Below, piece by piece: positions 1 to 8,462 of a DNA stretch of 64,000 nt. Made by a program: the position numbers and the translations under genes. Numbering within the stretch: the first letter of the stretch is position 1; every line of letters begins with the position of its first letter. Source of the DNA: Pengzhenrongella sicca (GTDB taxonomy: Bacteria > Actinomycetota > Actinomycetes > Actinomycetales > Cellulomonadaceae); contig NZ_CP071868.1 in NCBI RefSeq assembly GCF_017569225.1, forward strand, positions 4,216,001 through 4,280,000, given 5' to 3'. The notes beneath the pieces are model-generated. The model saw only the letters and a program-made list of their open reading frames with translations. It did no database searches and was not told the DNA's origin.

Positions 1-123
1 CGGTGACACCGCGCACGAATCAGACGGATAGCAGAGTGACTATCAGTCAGATCGCACGCACCAGTGGGACGTGCGCCTCGGTCCGCGAGCAGCCACCCTG
101 GCCGCCGAACAACCTGACGTCGG

Positions 124-676
124 TTAAGGCCACGCGGTCAACAGGTCGTCCGCCGTCCATACGGACGCGAACCCTGCACCGGCTGAAGCGCCTGCCGGGC
201 ACACCGCGACGAGTGCAACCGCGATCGTGACGCCCGGGATGGCTTGCGCATCGACTGCCAGCTGCACTCCTTCGCCGCGGGTGATGGGTCGGTCAGGGCG
301 CCATTGTGATGGTCCCCACGAAGGAGATGTGCGTCGCGGGGTACCGGTCAGCGCCCACGAGGTCGATCTCGGGAACGTTGGTCCGGGGCCACCAGCCCGC
401 GACGCGACGCACGTCGGACCAGGCGGGGTCCGGGAGCAATCGCTCGAGGGCGTCGCGAACCACGCCTTCGACGGCGCGACCGCGCCACGACGCGAATCCC
501 GCCTCGACTCGCTCGAGCGCGAGATCAGGCCGGCCGCGGTCGACTTCGGCGAGTGCCGGTTCGACGAAGGCAAACCAGAACCGCAGCGCAGGGTCGGCGA
601 TCCGGTACCGGCGATCCTTGTCTGCCTTCTTCTGCGCGAACCAGCTCGCGCCCGGAGGCAAAGCGGGCTCCGGCAC
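124..676 (-). pseudogene. Remnant of DUF234-type ATPase (C-terminal part, frameshifted)
   Basis: Only the C-terminal half of a bacterial/archaeal AAA ATPase of the DUF234 group is left. One reading frame gives the DUF234 region (KDRRYRIADPALRFWFAFV, then a segment ending SFVGTIT). The reading then has to change frame near position 300 to continue as QWRPDRPITRGEG... and end in VWTADDLLTAWP, a typical end for this family. No P-loop half can be found upstream; the preceding DNA runs into the next gene's promoter. I read it as a decayed gene. A sequencing error could explain the frameshift but not the missing N-terminal half. Function of intact relatives is poorly known. Confidence 0.6.
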
Positions 677-726
677 GCACGGCGGCGGCGGCGGCGGAAA
701 AGTCTTGAAGAGAATCCAGGCCTAGC

Positions 727-756
727 TGTCGATCCGGCGACAGGATGTTCGTCGTA
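727..756 (+). promoter_or_regulatory. ECF42-type promoter candidate for the DGPF/sigma pair
   Basis: TGTCGA at 727-732 is followed after 17 bases by CGTCGT at 750-755, about 60 bases before the DGPF gene. As I recall, published ECF42 target promoters have TGTCGA at -35 and a CGTC/CGAC core at -10, and the DGPF gene is the usual target. The match is seen in the sequence; its use by the sigma factor two genes downstream is inferred. Confidence 0.5.
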
Positions 757-811
757 GTTGATGACGGAGCCGGACAGGCTGGCCCCGCGACCCAGTGCAG
801 GAGGCAGCTCC

Positions 812-1168
812 ATGGCCAAGTACGCAATCCTCATCTACGAAGACCCGGCGTTCTACGCGAACGCGTCGCCCGAGACGTGGGGCGCGGTGGTCGACGCGCA
901 CAACACGTTCACCAAGCAGGTCTTCGAGCTCGGGGGGTCCCTCGCGGGCGGGGAGGCGCTCGCGCCCACGACGACGGCCACCACGATCAAGGGTGCCGGC
1001 ACGGTGACGGACGGCCCGTTCGTCGAGACCAAGGAGGCCTTCGGCGGCTACTACGTCGTCGAGGCGCGCGACCTCGACCACGCCGTCGAGATCGCCAAGC
1101 TGTGCCCGGCCCCCGGCGGCGGCGTCGAGGTTCGCCCAGTCGTGGACCCGACGACGAACCCGTTCTGA
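812..1168 (+). CDS. DGPF-domain / YCII-related protein (ECF42 partner)
   Basis: Small cytoplasmic protein of 118 residues in the YCII-like, DGPF-containing family. The signature is visible as VTDGPFVETKEAFGGYYVVEA in the middle of the protein, and the N-terminus MAKYAILIYEDPAF is typical. The start is supported by AGGAGG seven bases upstream. The gene lies directly before an ECF42 sigma factor gene, the standard arrangement for this group. DGPF proteins are conserved partners and targets of ECF42 sigma factors. Their biochemical role is not established; a ligand-sensing or regulatory role is the usual guess. Confidence 0.88.
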   Translation: MAKYAILIYEDPAFYANASPETWGAVVDAHNTFTKQVFELGGSLAGGEALAPTTTATTIKGAGTVTDGPFVETKEAFGGYYVVEARDLDHAVEIAKLCPAPGGGVEVRPVVDPTTNPF

Positions 1169-1200
1169 TCGCTCCCAGCAACGAGCCGACCGCGTCCGCC

Positions 1201-2481
1201 ATGCAGGCGGACGCGGTCGCTGCCGCGCTGGCGCAGGCCCACCGCTCCGAGTGGGCCTTCGTGCTGTCCGCCACGGTGCGCGTCGCGGGCGACCTGGACG
1301 TCGCGGAGGAGTGCGCGCAGGAGGCGTACGTCAGCGCGCTGCAGGCCTGGCCCCGGGACGGCGTCCCGGAGCGGCCCGGCGCGTGGCTGACCACGGCGGC
1401 GCGGAACAAGGCGCTGGACCGGTTGCGTCGCGAGGTCACCCTCCGGCGCAAGCTCCCGCTGCTCGTGGAGCCAGCGACAGTCGATCCGCACGACCCGGCC
1501 GACCTGGACTGGCCCGACGCCGCGGTGCCAGACGACCGGCTCCGGCTGGTGTTCACCTGCTGCCACCCCACCCTCGCCCCCGAGGCCCGCGTCGCCCTCA
1601 CCCTGCGCCTGGTCTGCGGCGTTCCCACGTCCGACGTCGCCCGGGCCTTCCTGGTGTCCGAGCCGACGATGGCGGCACGGATCACCCGGGCCAAGAAGAA
1701 GATCTCCGAAGCGCGGATCCCCTATCGGGTTCCGGGCCGAGCGGAGCTGCCCGAGCGCCTGGACAGCGTGCTCACCGCCGTCCACCTGCTCTTCAGCACC
1801 GGCCACACGGCCGGCGAGGGGGACGCGCTCGTCCGTGAGGAGCTCTGCGACCGGGCACTGCACCTCGCGCGCACCCTCGCCGCGCTGCTCCCCGAGCAGG
1901 CCGAGACCCGCGGCCTGCTAGGCCTGCTGCTCCTCACCGACGCGCGCCGGGCCACCCGGACCGACGAGCAGGGCCGGCTGCTCCTGCTCGCTGACCAGGA
2001 CCGGACGCGCTGGGACCAGCGCGCGATTCTGAAGGGGCTCACGGTGACGGCCGGGGCGCTGGCGTCCGGCCCACCGGGGCGGTTCACCCTGCAGGCGGCG
2101 ATCGCCGGCGTGCACGCGATGGCGCCGTCCCTGGAGCAGACCGACTGGCCGCGTGTCGTGAACCTCTACGACCGGCTGCTGGCGGTGTGGAACACCCCGG
2201 TGGTCGCGCTCAACCGGGCCGCCGCCGTGGCGTTCGCCGACGGTCCGGCCGCCGCCCTGCCGCTCCTCGACGAGCTGGCGACCGATCCCCGGCTCGCCGA
2301 CTACCCCTACCTTTCCGCCACCCGCGCCGACTTGCTGCGCCGCCTCGGCGACGCCGCCGGCGCGGCTCAGTCGTACCGGCGCGCGATGGAGCTCACGGCG
2401 AACGCCGCGGAGCGCGCCTTCCTGGAACAGCGCCTGGCCGAGGTCATCCGCGCCGCCGGCGCCGAGCCCGCGCCCGGCTGA
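1201..2481 (+). CDS. RNA polymerase sigma factor, ECF42 group
   Basis: ECF sigma factor of 426 residues. Sigma region 2 is seen near residues 15-80 (RVAGDLDVAEECAQEAYVSA, then GAWLTTAARNKALDRLRR). Sigma region 4 follows near 110-165 (LRLVFTCCHPTLAPEARVAL, then AFLVSEPTMAARITRAKKKI). A long C-terminal helical TPR-like extension makes up the rest, as in ECF42 proteins, which have no classical anti-sigma factor. ATG at 1201 was chosen because the reading frame opens upstream only through the DGPF gene and homologous N-termini begin about here; a CTG at 1165 is possible. The gene starts 32 bases after the DGPF gene, so the two probably share one transcript. Confidence 0.9.
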   Translation: MQADAVAAALAQAHRSEWAFVLSATVRVAGDLDVAEECAQEAYVSALQAWPRDGVPERPGAWLTTAARNKALDRLRREVTLRRKLPLLVEPATVDPHDPADLDWPDAAVPDDRLRLVFTCCHPTLAPEARVALTLRLVCGVPTSDVARAFLVSEPTMAARITRAKKKISEARIPYRVPGRAELPERLDSVLTAVHLLFSTGHTAGEGDALVREELCDRALHLARTLAALLPEQAETRGLLGLLLLTDARRATRTDEQGRLLLLADQDRTRWDQRAILKGLTVTAGALASGPPGRFTLQAAIAGVHAMAPSLEQTDWPRVVNLYDRLLAVWNTPVVALNRAAAVAFADGPAAALPLLDELATDPRLADYPYLSATRADLLRRLGDAAGAAQSYRRAMELTANAAERAFLEQRLAEVIRAAGAEPAPG

Positions 2482-2523
2482 GGACGGCGGGCTCCGCAGT
2501 CACCGCTCCGAGGCCTCGCCCGG

Positions 2524-2718
2524 GGCTCCCGCGTCGCGCCCCTGGCTCGGGTCTCCCCCGCGACCGTCACCGCCGGGCAGGTCTCGGTTTCCATCACGCT
2601 CGCCTCCTCGGCACAGGATGTCCTGTCCGTTCCGGCCTCTGCTTTAAGCACATCCGATGACACGAATTGCTGGGTCGAGGTGATCGGCAAAGACAACAAG
2701 CCAGATCAGGTCACCGTT
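2524..2718 (+). pseudogene. Fragment of an efflux membrane-fusion (HlyD/RND adaptor) protein
   Basis: An open stretch without a start codon encodes ARVSPATVTAGQVSVSITLA, then DVLSVPASALSTSDDTNCWV, then EVIGKDNKPDQVTVV. This pattern (short beta hairpins, VPxSAL, then VEVIGxDNKPxxVTV) is the beta-barrel / membrane-proximal part of periplasmic adaptor proteins of actinobacterial ABC or RND exporters. Nothing before or after it continues the fold. I interpret it as a relic left by deletion; confidence is limited because the segment is only about 65 residues long. Confidence 0.35.
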
Positions 2719-3028
2719 GTACCCCGACGAGCACGGCGACGACGAGCGCAGCGAACGTCGACGCAGGCCAGGGCGCTTCTGCCGCCACGCTGCCGAGCTG
2801 ATCTACCAGCTCAGGTCCGTCACTGGGCACCGCTGCCAGCCTTCTCACTCCGAATCGAACCCGCTCGAACGGCGGGGTTAACGCCGCCGTCGAGCCCACC
2901 TGCGAGTAGAGCGTGGTTCGTGGTTCGTGGTCGAACGGACGGGAGCCTCACCGGCGCTGGGCCTCGGGCTGTGGCTGACTACCTCATGTCGGCCACCTTC
3001 GCCGTCTGCCATGTCCGGTCCCTCTCGC
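2719..3028. other. Non-coding stretch, no recognised feature
   Basis: No convincing gene on either strand. The only oddity is a short tandem repeat of GTGGTTC (two copies plus a diverged third) at 2913-2933. The stretch separates the adaptor relic from the end of the GGDEF-EAL gene. Confidence 0.5.
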
Positions 3029-5539
3029 TCAAACCCCACCGGCCGTGGCAATCGCGAACCCGTCGTTCGGCAGTCGGCCGGTCGGCGCATTCACGGCGCT
3101 GACAACTGTGCGCTCTCGCGAAGGTGCGGCGGGCGCCGGTCGGCCGAGGAGGAAGCCTTGGCCGGTCTGGCAGCCCAGGGCGTGCAGAGCTTGAGCCTGG
3201 GTCTCGGTCTCGATTCCTTCGCCGACGACGCTCAGTTGGAGGGCTCGGGCGAGGCCGACGACGGCGTTGACGATCGCGTAGCTTTCGCGGTTGTTCTCGT
3301 CGTGGTCGAGCTCCGACACGAACGATCGGTCGATCTTGAGGATGTCGATCGGGAAGCGAGTCAGGTAGGTCAGCGACGAGTAGCCGGTCCCAAAGTCGTC
3401 CAGGGCGAGGCCGACGCCGAGCTCGTGTAACGCGTGGATGGTGTCGTGCGAGCCGTCGGTTTCGTCGAGCAGGGCGGACTCGACGAGCTCGAAGCCGATC
3501 CGTCCGGGTGCTAGCCCGGCGTCAGCAAGCTGGTCGGCGATCCGAGCCGTGAGGTCCTTGTCCCCGAGCTGGTACGGGGAAAGGTTGACCCACATGGTGG
3601 GTGGCTGCGGTCCCGTCCAGGCGGCGGCCTGCCTGATTGCTTCGGCGGTGACCCAGTCGCCCAGGGGGCGGATCAGCTGGGTCTCTTCAGCCAGCGGCAG
3701 GAACCGATCCGGGGCGAGCAGCCCGAGGGTCGGGTGTTCCCAGCGCACGAGCGCCTCCACGCCGACCACCACTCGGTCCGCGAGGCGTACCTCCGGCTGA
3801 TAGTGCAGGCGTAGCTGTCCGGCGCCGATGCCCTCGCGCAGGTCCTGTTCGAGCTGGAGGCGCGCCGCGGCACGCGCGCCCAGGGCGCGGTCGAACACCT
3901 CGAAGCGGGCCCGTCCGAGGTCCTTCGCCGAGTACATCGCCGCGTCCGCGTCGCGCAGGAGCTCGCTGGCGCTATGACCGCCGCCGCCGCCGGCGATCGC
4001 TACGCCGACGGAGGCGGAGATCACGAGGTCGGTGGAGCCGACGGTGATCGGTGAAGCGAGCACGGATGCGATCCGGTCGGCGACGGCACCTGCCTGCTCG
4101 GGCGTCGTGTTGGTGCACAGGATGACGAACTCGTCGCCGCCGAATCGCGCCGCGGTGTCGCCCGCCCGCAGAACGGACTCGAGTCGGCGTGCCACCGCCA
4201 CAAGGACCGCGTCTCCCGCCGCGTGGCCGAGGGAGTCGTTGACCACCTTGAAGCGGTCGAGGTCGAGGAACAGCACGGCGATCGGCCTCGCGGCCCGCTC
4301 GCCCAGGCGCAGCGCCCTCTCGATCCGGTCGCTGAGCAGTGCGCGGTTCGGCAAGCCGGTCAGCGGGTCATGAAGCGCCTGGTGGCTGAGCTGAGCCTCA
4401 AACGCCAAGCGGTCGGTGATGTTCTCGATGTGGTCGATGAGGTGCATCGGCCGGCCGTCGTCGCCAGGCACGACGGATGACGAGTGCAGGACCCCGACCA
4501 CGGTGCCGTCAGCGTGCAGGAATCGGGTCTCGTAGCGGTGCCGGGTGATCGCACCATGGAGCAGGGCGGTGCGCTGCCGGTTGCTCGGCTCGATGTCGTC
4601 GGGGTGCATCACCTCCGTCATCTTCATCGTGAGCAGCTCGTCGGCGTCCCTCCCGAGGAGCTCGCAGTAGGCGGCGTTGACCTGCACATGTTGACCGGAG
4701 GGGTCGGTCACGGCCATGCCGATGGGTGCGTCGGAGAACGCGCTGCGGAACCGGTTGTCGGCGCGCTGCAAGGCTAGCTCGCCCGCCTTTTGGGCGGTGA
4801 TGTCGGCGCAGGTGAGCACCACGGCGCCGAGGACGTCGACGTCTGAGTCGATGCTCGTGACGTCGAGCCAGCGCCAGCCCTCGTCACCGGCGCGCAGCCG
4901 CAGCTCGGCCCTGGCGTCTCGGCCGAGCCGGAGACCCTCGACCGGGGCGAGAAGGCGGTCAAGCACGGCGGTGTCGTCCGGGTGCACCCGCTCGCGCACC
5001 CCCGCACCAAGCAGCTGCGCGGCCCCCAGACCGAGCACCCGCTCGACAGACGCGCTGACCGAGAGCACGGCGCCGGCACGGTCCAGCGCGAGCACCAGGT
5101 CCGAGGAGTTCTCCAGAAGTGCCTGCAAGGCCAACTCCCGGTGCTTACGGACCGTGATGTCACGCTGGATGGACACCCAGTGCGTGTACCAACCGCGCTC
5201 GTCCGCGACCGGCGTGATGGAGATCTGCGACCAGAACTCGGTGCCGTTCTTGTGCACATTGAGCAGCTCGACCTCGACCGGACGCCAGGAGCGCAGCGCT
5301 TCGCGCAGGCGGTCGAGCTCTCGACGGTCGGTCCTCGGACTCTGCAGCACCCGGGGAGTAAGGCCGATGACCTCCTCGGCCGTATACCCAGTCATCCGGG
5401 TGAAGGCCGGGTTCACATAGAGCACCCGGGGTCCACCGGTACCGGCCTCGAACGGCTCAGCCTCCGTCACGAGCACCACGTCGTTGGCGTTCACAACCAC
5501 CGATGCGAAGAGGTCCGCCGGGTCGAGGGGAAGGGTCAT
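3029..5539 (-). CDS. PAS-PAS-PAS-GGDEF-EAL c-di-GMP signalling protein
   Basis: Multi-domain cyclic di-GMP enzyme, 836 residues from the chosen start. Three PAS domains occupy roughly residues 5-385. A GGDEF domain follows (about 390-555, intact FGGDEF, so diguanylate cyclase activity is possible). An EAL domain ends the protein (about 570-815, with GVEALVRWEHP, DDFGTGYSS, KIDRSFV and GEGIET, so phosphodiesterase activity is possible). The first PAS resembles LOV domains (GLTPRVLQSPRTDR) but lacks the flavin-binding cysteine, so it is not expected to be a photosensor. No membrane segments are seen. The start is uncertain: an upstream ATG at 5602 has no ribosome-binding site. It is divergent from kup. 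Confidence 0.92.
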   Translation of the reverse strand: MTLPLDPADLFASVVVNANDVVLVTEAEPFEAGTGGPRVLYVNPAFTRMTGYTAEEVIGLTPRVLQSPRTDRRELDRLREALRSWRPVEVELLNVHKNGTEFWSQISITPVADERGWYTHWVSIQRDITVRKHRELALQALLENSSDLVLALDRAGAVLSVSASVERVLGLGAAQLLGAGVRERVHPDDTAVLDRLLAPVEGLRLGRDARAELRLRAGDEGWRWLDVTSIDSDVDVLGAVVLTCADITAQKAGELALQRADNRFRSAFSDAPIGMAVTDPSGQHVQVNAAYCELLGRDADELLTMKMTEVMHPDDIEPSNRQRTALLHGAITRHRYETRFLHADGTVVGVLHSSSVVPGDDGRPMHLIDHIENITDRLAFEAQLSHQALHDPLTGLPNRALLSDRIERALRLGERAARPIAVLFLDLDRFKVVNDSLGHAAGDAVLVAVARRLESVLRAGDTAARFGGDEFVILCTNTTPEQAGAVADRIASVLASPITVGSTDLVISASVGVAIAGGGGGHSASELLRDADAAMYSAKDLGRARFEVFDRALGARAAARLQLEQDLREGIGAGQLRLHYQPEVRLADRVVVGVEALVRWEHPTLGLLAPDRFLPLAEETQLIRPLGDWVTAEAIRQAAAWTGPQPPTMWVNLSPYQLGDKDLTARIADQLADAGLAPGRIGFELVESALLDETDGSHDTIHALHELGVGLALDDFGTGYSSLTYLTRFPIDILKIDRSFVSELDHDENNRESYAIVNAVVGLARALQLSVVGEGIETETQAQALHALGCQTGQGFLLGRPAPAAPSRERTVVSAVNAPTGRLPNDGFAIATAGGV

Positions 5540-5700
5540 GCCCTGACCATCGGTCACCACGACCGAGAAGTGAGCGAGAGCGGCTCGTCGAACGGGTGAC
5601 ATGGTGCGTCTTGGTCCCGAGGAGGCGGACGGTTTGGAGCGTGGTCGATCTCGAGGTTGCAGCGCTGGGCCGATCCGCGGTCGGCCAACGCCTCGGGACT

Positions 5701-5728
5701 CGCTCGTGCGCCGGCCTGCGCACGAGCG
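5701..5728. repeat. Perfect inverted repeat between GGDEF-EAL gene and kup
   Basis: Arms CGCTCGTGCG and CGCACGAGCG (10 bp, perfect) enclose an 8-base loop. It lies in the divergent spacer, about 110 bases before the kup start and 160 bases before the GGDEF-EAL start. It could be an operator or a 5'-leader hairpin of kup; I see no c-di-AMP riboswitch pattern here. Confidence 0.4.
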
Positions 5729-5837
5729 TTCGGGTGGCGCCCCACCGTGGCATCACGCTCACCCCCCGGCACGCTCCGCGCGACGCGTGGCACTATGCCA
5801 TGTGCGCGCCAATGAGACCTGGGCCAATCCGGACGAA

Positions 5838-7736
5838 ATGAGCCAGACTCCGATGGGCCGGCGCGGCTCCGGATTCACTCTGGCACTCGGTGCGGTGGGG
5901 GTCGTGTTTGGGGACATCGGGACGAGCCCGTTGTACGCGCTCAAGACGGTGTTCAGCATCGATCACAACAGCGTTGCGCCGACTCGGGTGGACGTTCTCG
6001 GGGTGATCTCCATGGTGATCTGGTCGATCACGATCGTGGTGTCGATCAAGTACGTCGTCCTGATCATGCGGGCGGACAACGACGGCGAGGGCGGCATCCT
6101 GGCGCTGGTAGCGCTGTTGCGCGCGAAGCTCGCCGATCGGCGGCGGCTTGCCGTCGTCATGCTGCTCGGCATGTTTGGCGCGGCGCTGTTCTACGGCGAC
6201 AGTGTCATCACCCCGGCGATCTCCGTCATGTCCGCGATCGAGGGCCTCGCTGTGGTGAACCCCGACCTCGACCAGGTCGTCCTACCGGCCTCGGTCGCGG
6301 TCCTGGCAGTCTTGTTCGTCGTGCAGCGGTGGGGCACCGAGGCGATCGGCCGCGCGTTCGGGCCGGTCATGGCGCTGTGGTTCGTCGTGCTCGCGGTCTT
6401 GGGCGTCCCGCACATCGTGCGGACCCCAGAGATCTTGGCCGCGCTGTCACCGACGTATGCGGTGGCATTCGTCGTCGAACATCCCTTCACGGCGTTCATC
6501 GCAATGGGAGCGGTGGTGCTGACGATCACCGGGGCCGAGGCGCTCTACGCCGACATGGGCCACTTCGGGGCCGCGCCGATCCGGCGGGCCTGGTACGTGC
6601 TGGTGTTCCCGGCGCTCGCGCTGAACTACTTCGGCCAGGGCGCGATGATCCTGCGCGATCCCGCCGCGATCGACAACCCGTTCTTCAACCTCGCCCCGGC
6701 CTGGGCGATCCTGCCACTGGTGATCCTGGCAACGTTGGCGACGGTGATCGCCTCGCAGGCCGTGATCTCGGGGGCGTTCTCGGTCACCCGCCAAGCCGTC
6801 CGACTCGGCCTGTTCCCGCGGCTCTCGGTCAAGCAGACCTCGAGGGAGGAAGGCGGCCAGATCTACCTCCCGGTCGTGAACTGGGTCTTGTTCGTCGGCG
6901 TCGTCGTCCTGATCGCCGTCTTCAAGAACTCGAGCGGTCTCGCCACCGCCTACGGTCTCGCGGTGACGGGGACGCTGATTCTGACGAGCCTGCTGTACCT
7001 GGTGCTCGCACGCCTGGTGTGGCATTGGGCAGTATGGAGGCTCGCGGCGTACGCAGTCGTCATCGGGACCCTCGAGATCACGTTCTTCGCGGCGAACCTC
7101 ACGAAGGTCGCCAGCGGCGGCTGGCTACCCCTGCTCATCGCCGCCGTCGTCGTCACCCTGATGGTGACCTGGCGCACCGGCGCCGAGATCCTCTCCCACC
7201 GCCGACGTGAGCTCGAGGGGCCTCTCGACGACTTCGTCGAGATGATCCGGGTGGAGAACGTGCCGCGAGTCCCGGGCCTGGCAGTATTCCCCCACCCCAA
7301 CCGCACCACGACTCCGCTGGCCCTGCGCTCGCACGTGAACTTCAACCACGTGCTCCACGAGCACGTGGTGATCCTGCAGATCATCAACGAGAACGTGCCG
7401 CACATCCATCACGTCGACCGCGTCAGCGTCGACGACCTGGGCCACGGCGACGACGGCATCGTCCACGTCACCGTGCGCGTGGGGTTCAACGACAGCCAGG
7501 ACATCCCCAAGGGCCTCACGCTGGCGATTGACACGTCCCCGGAGCTCGAGCTCGATGTCGACGACGCCCACTACTTCCTGTCGGTGCTGACTCTCCATGC
7601 GACAGGCACCCCTCGCATGAGGTCCTGGCGCGCGCGGCTCTTCGTCTGGATGGCGCACAATGCCGCCAACCGGACCGAGGTGTTTCACCTGCCACCAGAG
7701 CGAACGGTCGTGATGGGCGCGAATCTCGGTGTCTAG
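5838..7736 (+). CDS. kup: Low-affinity potassium uptake protein Kup
   Basis: KUP/HAK/KT family potassium:proton symporter, 632 residues. The N-terminal signature GDIGTSPLYALKTVF is followed by about twelve hydrophobic segments up to residue about 445, then a soluble C-terminal domain. The chosen ATG gives MSQTPMGRRG just before the first membrane segment; earlier in-frame codons would add an implausible Arg-rich extension overlapping the divergent gene. It sits next to the kdp genes, which run towards it, so the window carries both a constitutive-type and an inducible K+ uptake system. Confidence 0.95.
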   Translation: MSQTPMGRRGSGFTLALGAVGVVFGDIGTSPLYALKTVFSIDHNSVAPTRVDVLGVISMVIWSITIVVSIKYVVLIMRADNDGEGGILALVALLRAKLADRRRLAVVMLLGMFGAALFYGDSVITPAISVMSAIEGLAVVNPDLDQVVLPASVAVLAVLFVVQRWGTEAIGRAFGPVMALWFVVLAVLGVPHIVRTPEILAALSPTYAVAFVVEHPFTAFIAMGAVVLTITGAEALYADMGHFGAAPIRRAWYVLVFPALALNYFGQGAMILRDPAAIDNPFFNLAPAWAILPLVILATLATVIASQAVISGAFSVTRQAVRLGLFPRLSVKQTSREEGGQIYLPVVNWVLFVGVVVLIAVFKNSSGLATAYGLAVTGTLILTSLLYLVLARLVWHWAVWRLAAYAVVIGTLEITFFAANLTKVASGGWLPLLIAAVVVTLMVTWRTGAEILSHRRRELEGPLDDFVEMIRVENVPRVPGLAVFPHPNRTTTPLALRSHVNFNHVLHEHVVILQIINENVPHIHHVDRVSVDDLGHGDDGIVHVTVRVGFNDSQDIPKGLTLAIDTSPELELDVDDAHYFLSVLTLHATGTPRMRSWRARLFVWMAHNAANRTEVFHLPPERTVVMGANLGV

Positions 7737-7775
7737 GCCCGAGTGAAGTTCATGCCGTAGATCGCCCGCGCCCGG

Positions 7776-8462
7776 TCATGTGGTTTCGAAGATGTAGCCC
7801 ATCCCGGGCTGGGTGATGATGTGGCGCGGATGGGCGGGGTCGCGTTCGAGTTTGCGTCGCAGCTGGGCGGTGTAGACGCGCAGGTACTCCGTCTCGGTCG
7901 TGTACGCGGGGCCCCAGACCTCCTGCAGAAGCTGATGACGGCTGATGAGCCGACCCCGGTTGCGCACGAGCACCTCGATCAATGCCCATTCGGTTGGGCT
8001 CAGGCGCACTTCGTCGCCGAGGCGCAGCACCCGGCGCCGAGCGAGGTCGATCCTGAGCCCCCCAGCCTCGACGACCGCCTCGGTCGCATCGCCTGGGACC
8101 GCCCGGCGCACGGCTGCGCGCAGCCGTGCGAGCAGCTCGTTCATCGCGAACGGCTTCGTCACGTAGTCGTCGGCCCCGGCGTCGAGGGCATTCACCTTGT
8201 CCTCCCCGTCCTGCCGGGCGGAAAGGACGACGATGGGCATGCGGCTCCAGCCGCGGATTCCAGCGATCACGTCAAGTCCGGAGATGTCGGGCAGGCCGAG
8301 GTCGAGGAGCACTACCTCAGGGTTGAACGTGGCAGCGAGACCGAGGGCCTGCGCCCCGTCCTGGGCGGTAGCGACGTCCCATCCGTGGGCGCGCAGGTTG
8401 ATGGACAGGGCGTGCACGAGTCCAGGCTCGTCGTCGACGACCAGGACCCGGGTGCCGGTCAT
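7776..8462 (-). CDS. kdpE: KDP operon response regulator KdpE
   Basis: OmpR/PhoB-family response regulator, 228 residues. The receiver domain covers residues 1-115 with acidic pocket VVDDE, phospho-acceptor Asp54 in VVLLDLGLPD and the conserved lysine in YVTKPF. The winged-helix DNA-binding domain ends in YIFETT. It is the last gene of the kdp operon and its start overlaps the kdpD stop by four bases, so translation is coupled. With KdpD it should activate kdpFABC under K+ limitation. Confidence 0.95.
   Translation of the reverse strand: MTGTRVLVVDDEPGLVHALSINLRAHGWDVATAQDGAQALGLAATFNPEVVLLDLGLPDISGLDVIAGIRGWSRMPIVVLSARQDGEDKVNALDAGADDYVTKPFAMNELLARLRAAVRRAVPGDATEAVVEAGGLRIDLARRRVLRLGDEVRLSPTEWALIEVLVRNRGRLISRHQLLQEVWGPAYTTETEYLRVYTAQLRRKLERDPAHPRHIITQPGMGYIFETT

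Noticed and set aside
32-50. GATAG...CTATC short inverted repeat at the left edge
   Set aside because: Only five-base arms and no gene context within the window; could belong to a gene outside but cannot be supported.
5580-5837. Possible c-di-AMP (ydaO-type) riboswitch before kup
   Set aside because: The expected conserved motifs are not seen; only a simple inverted repeat is present.
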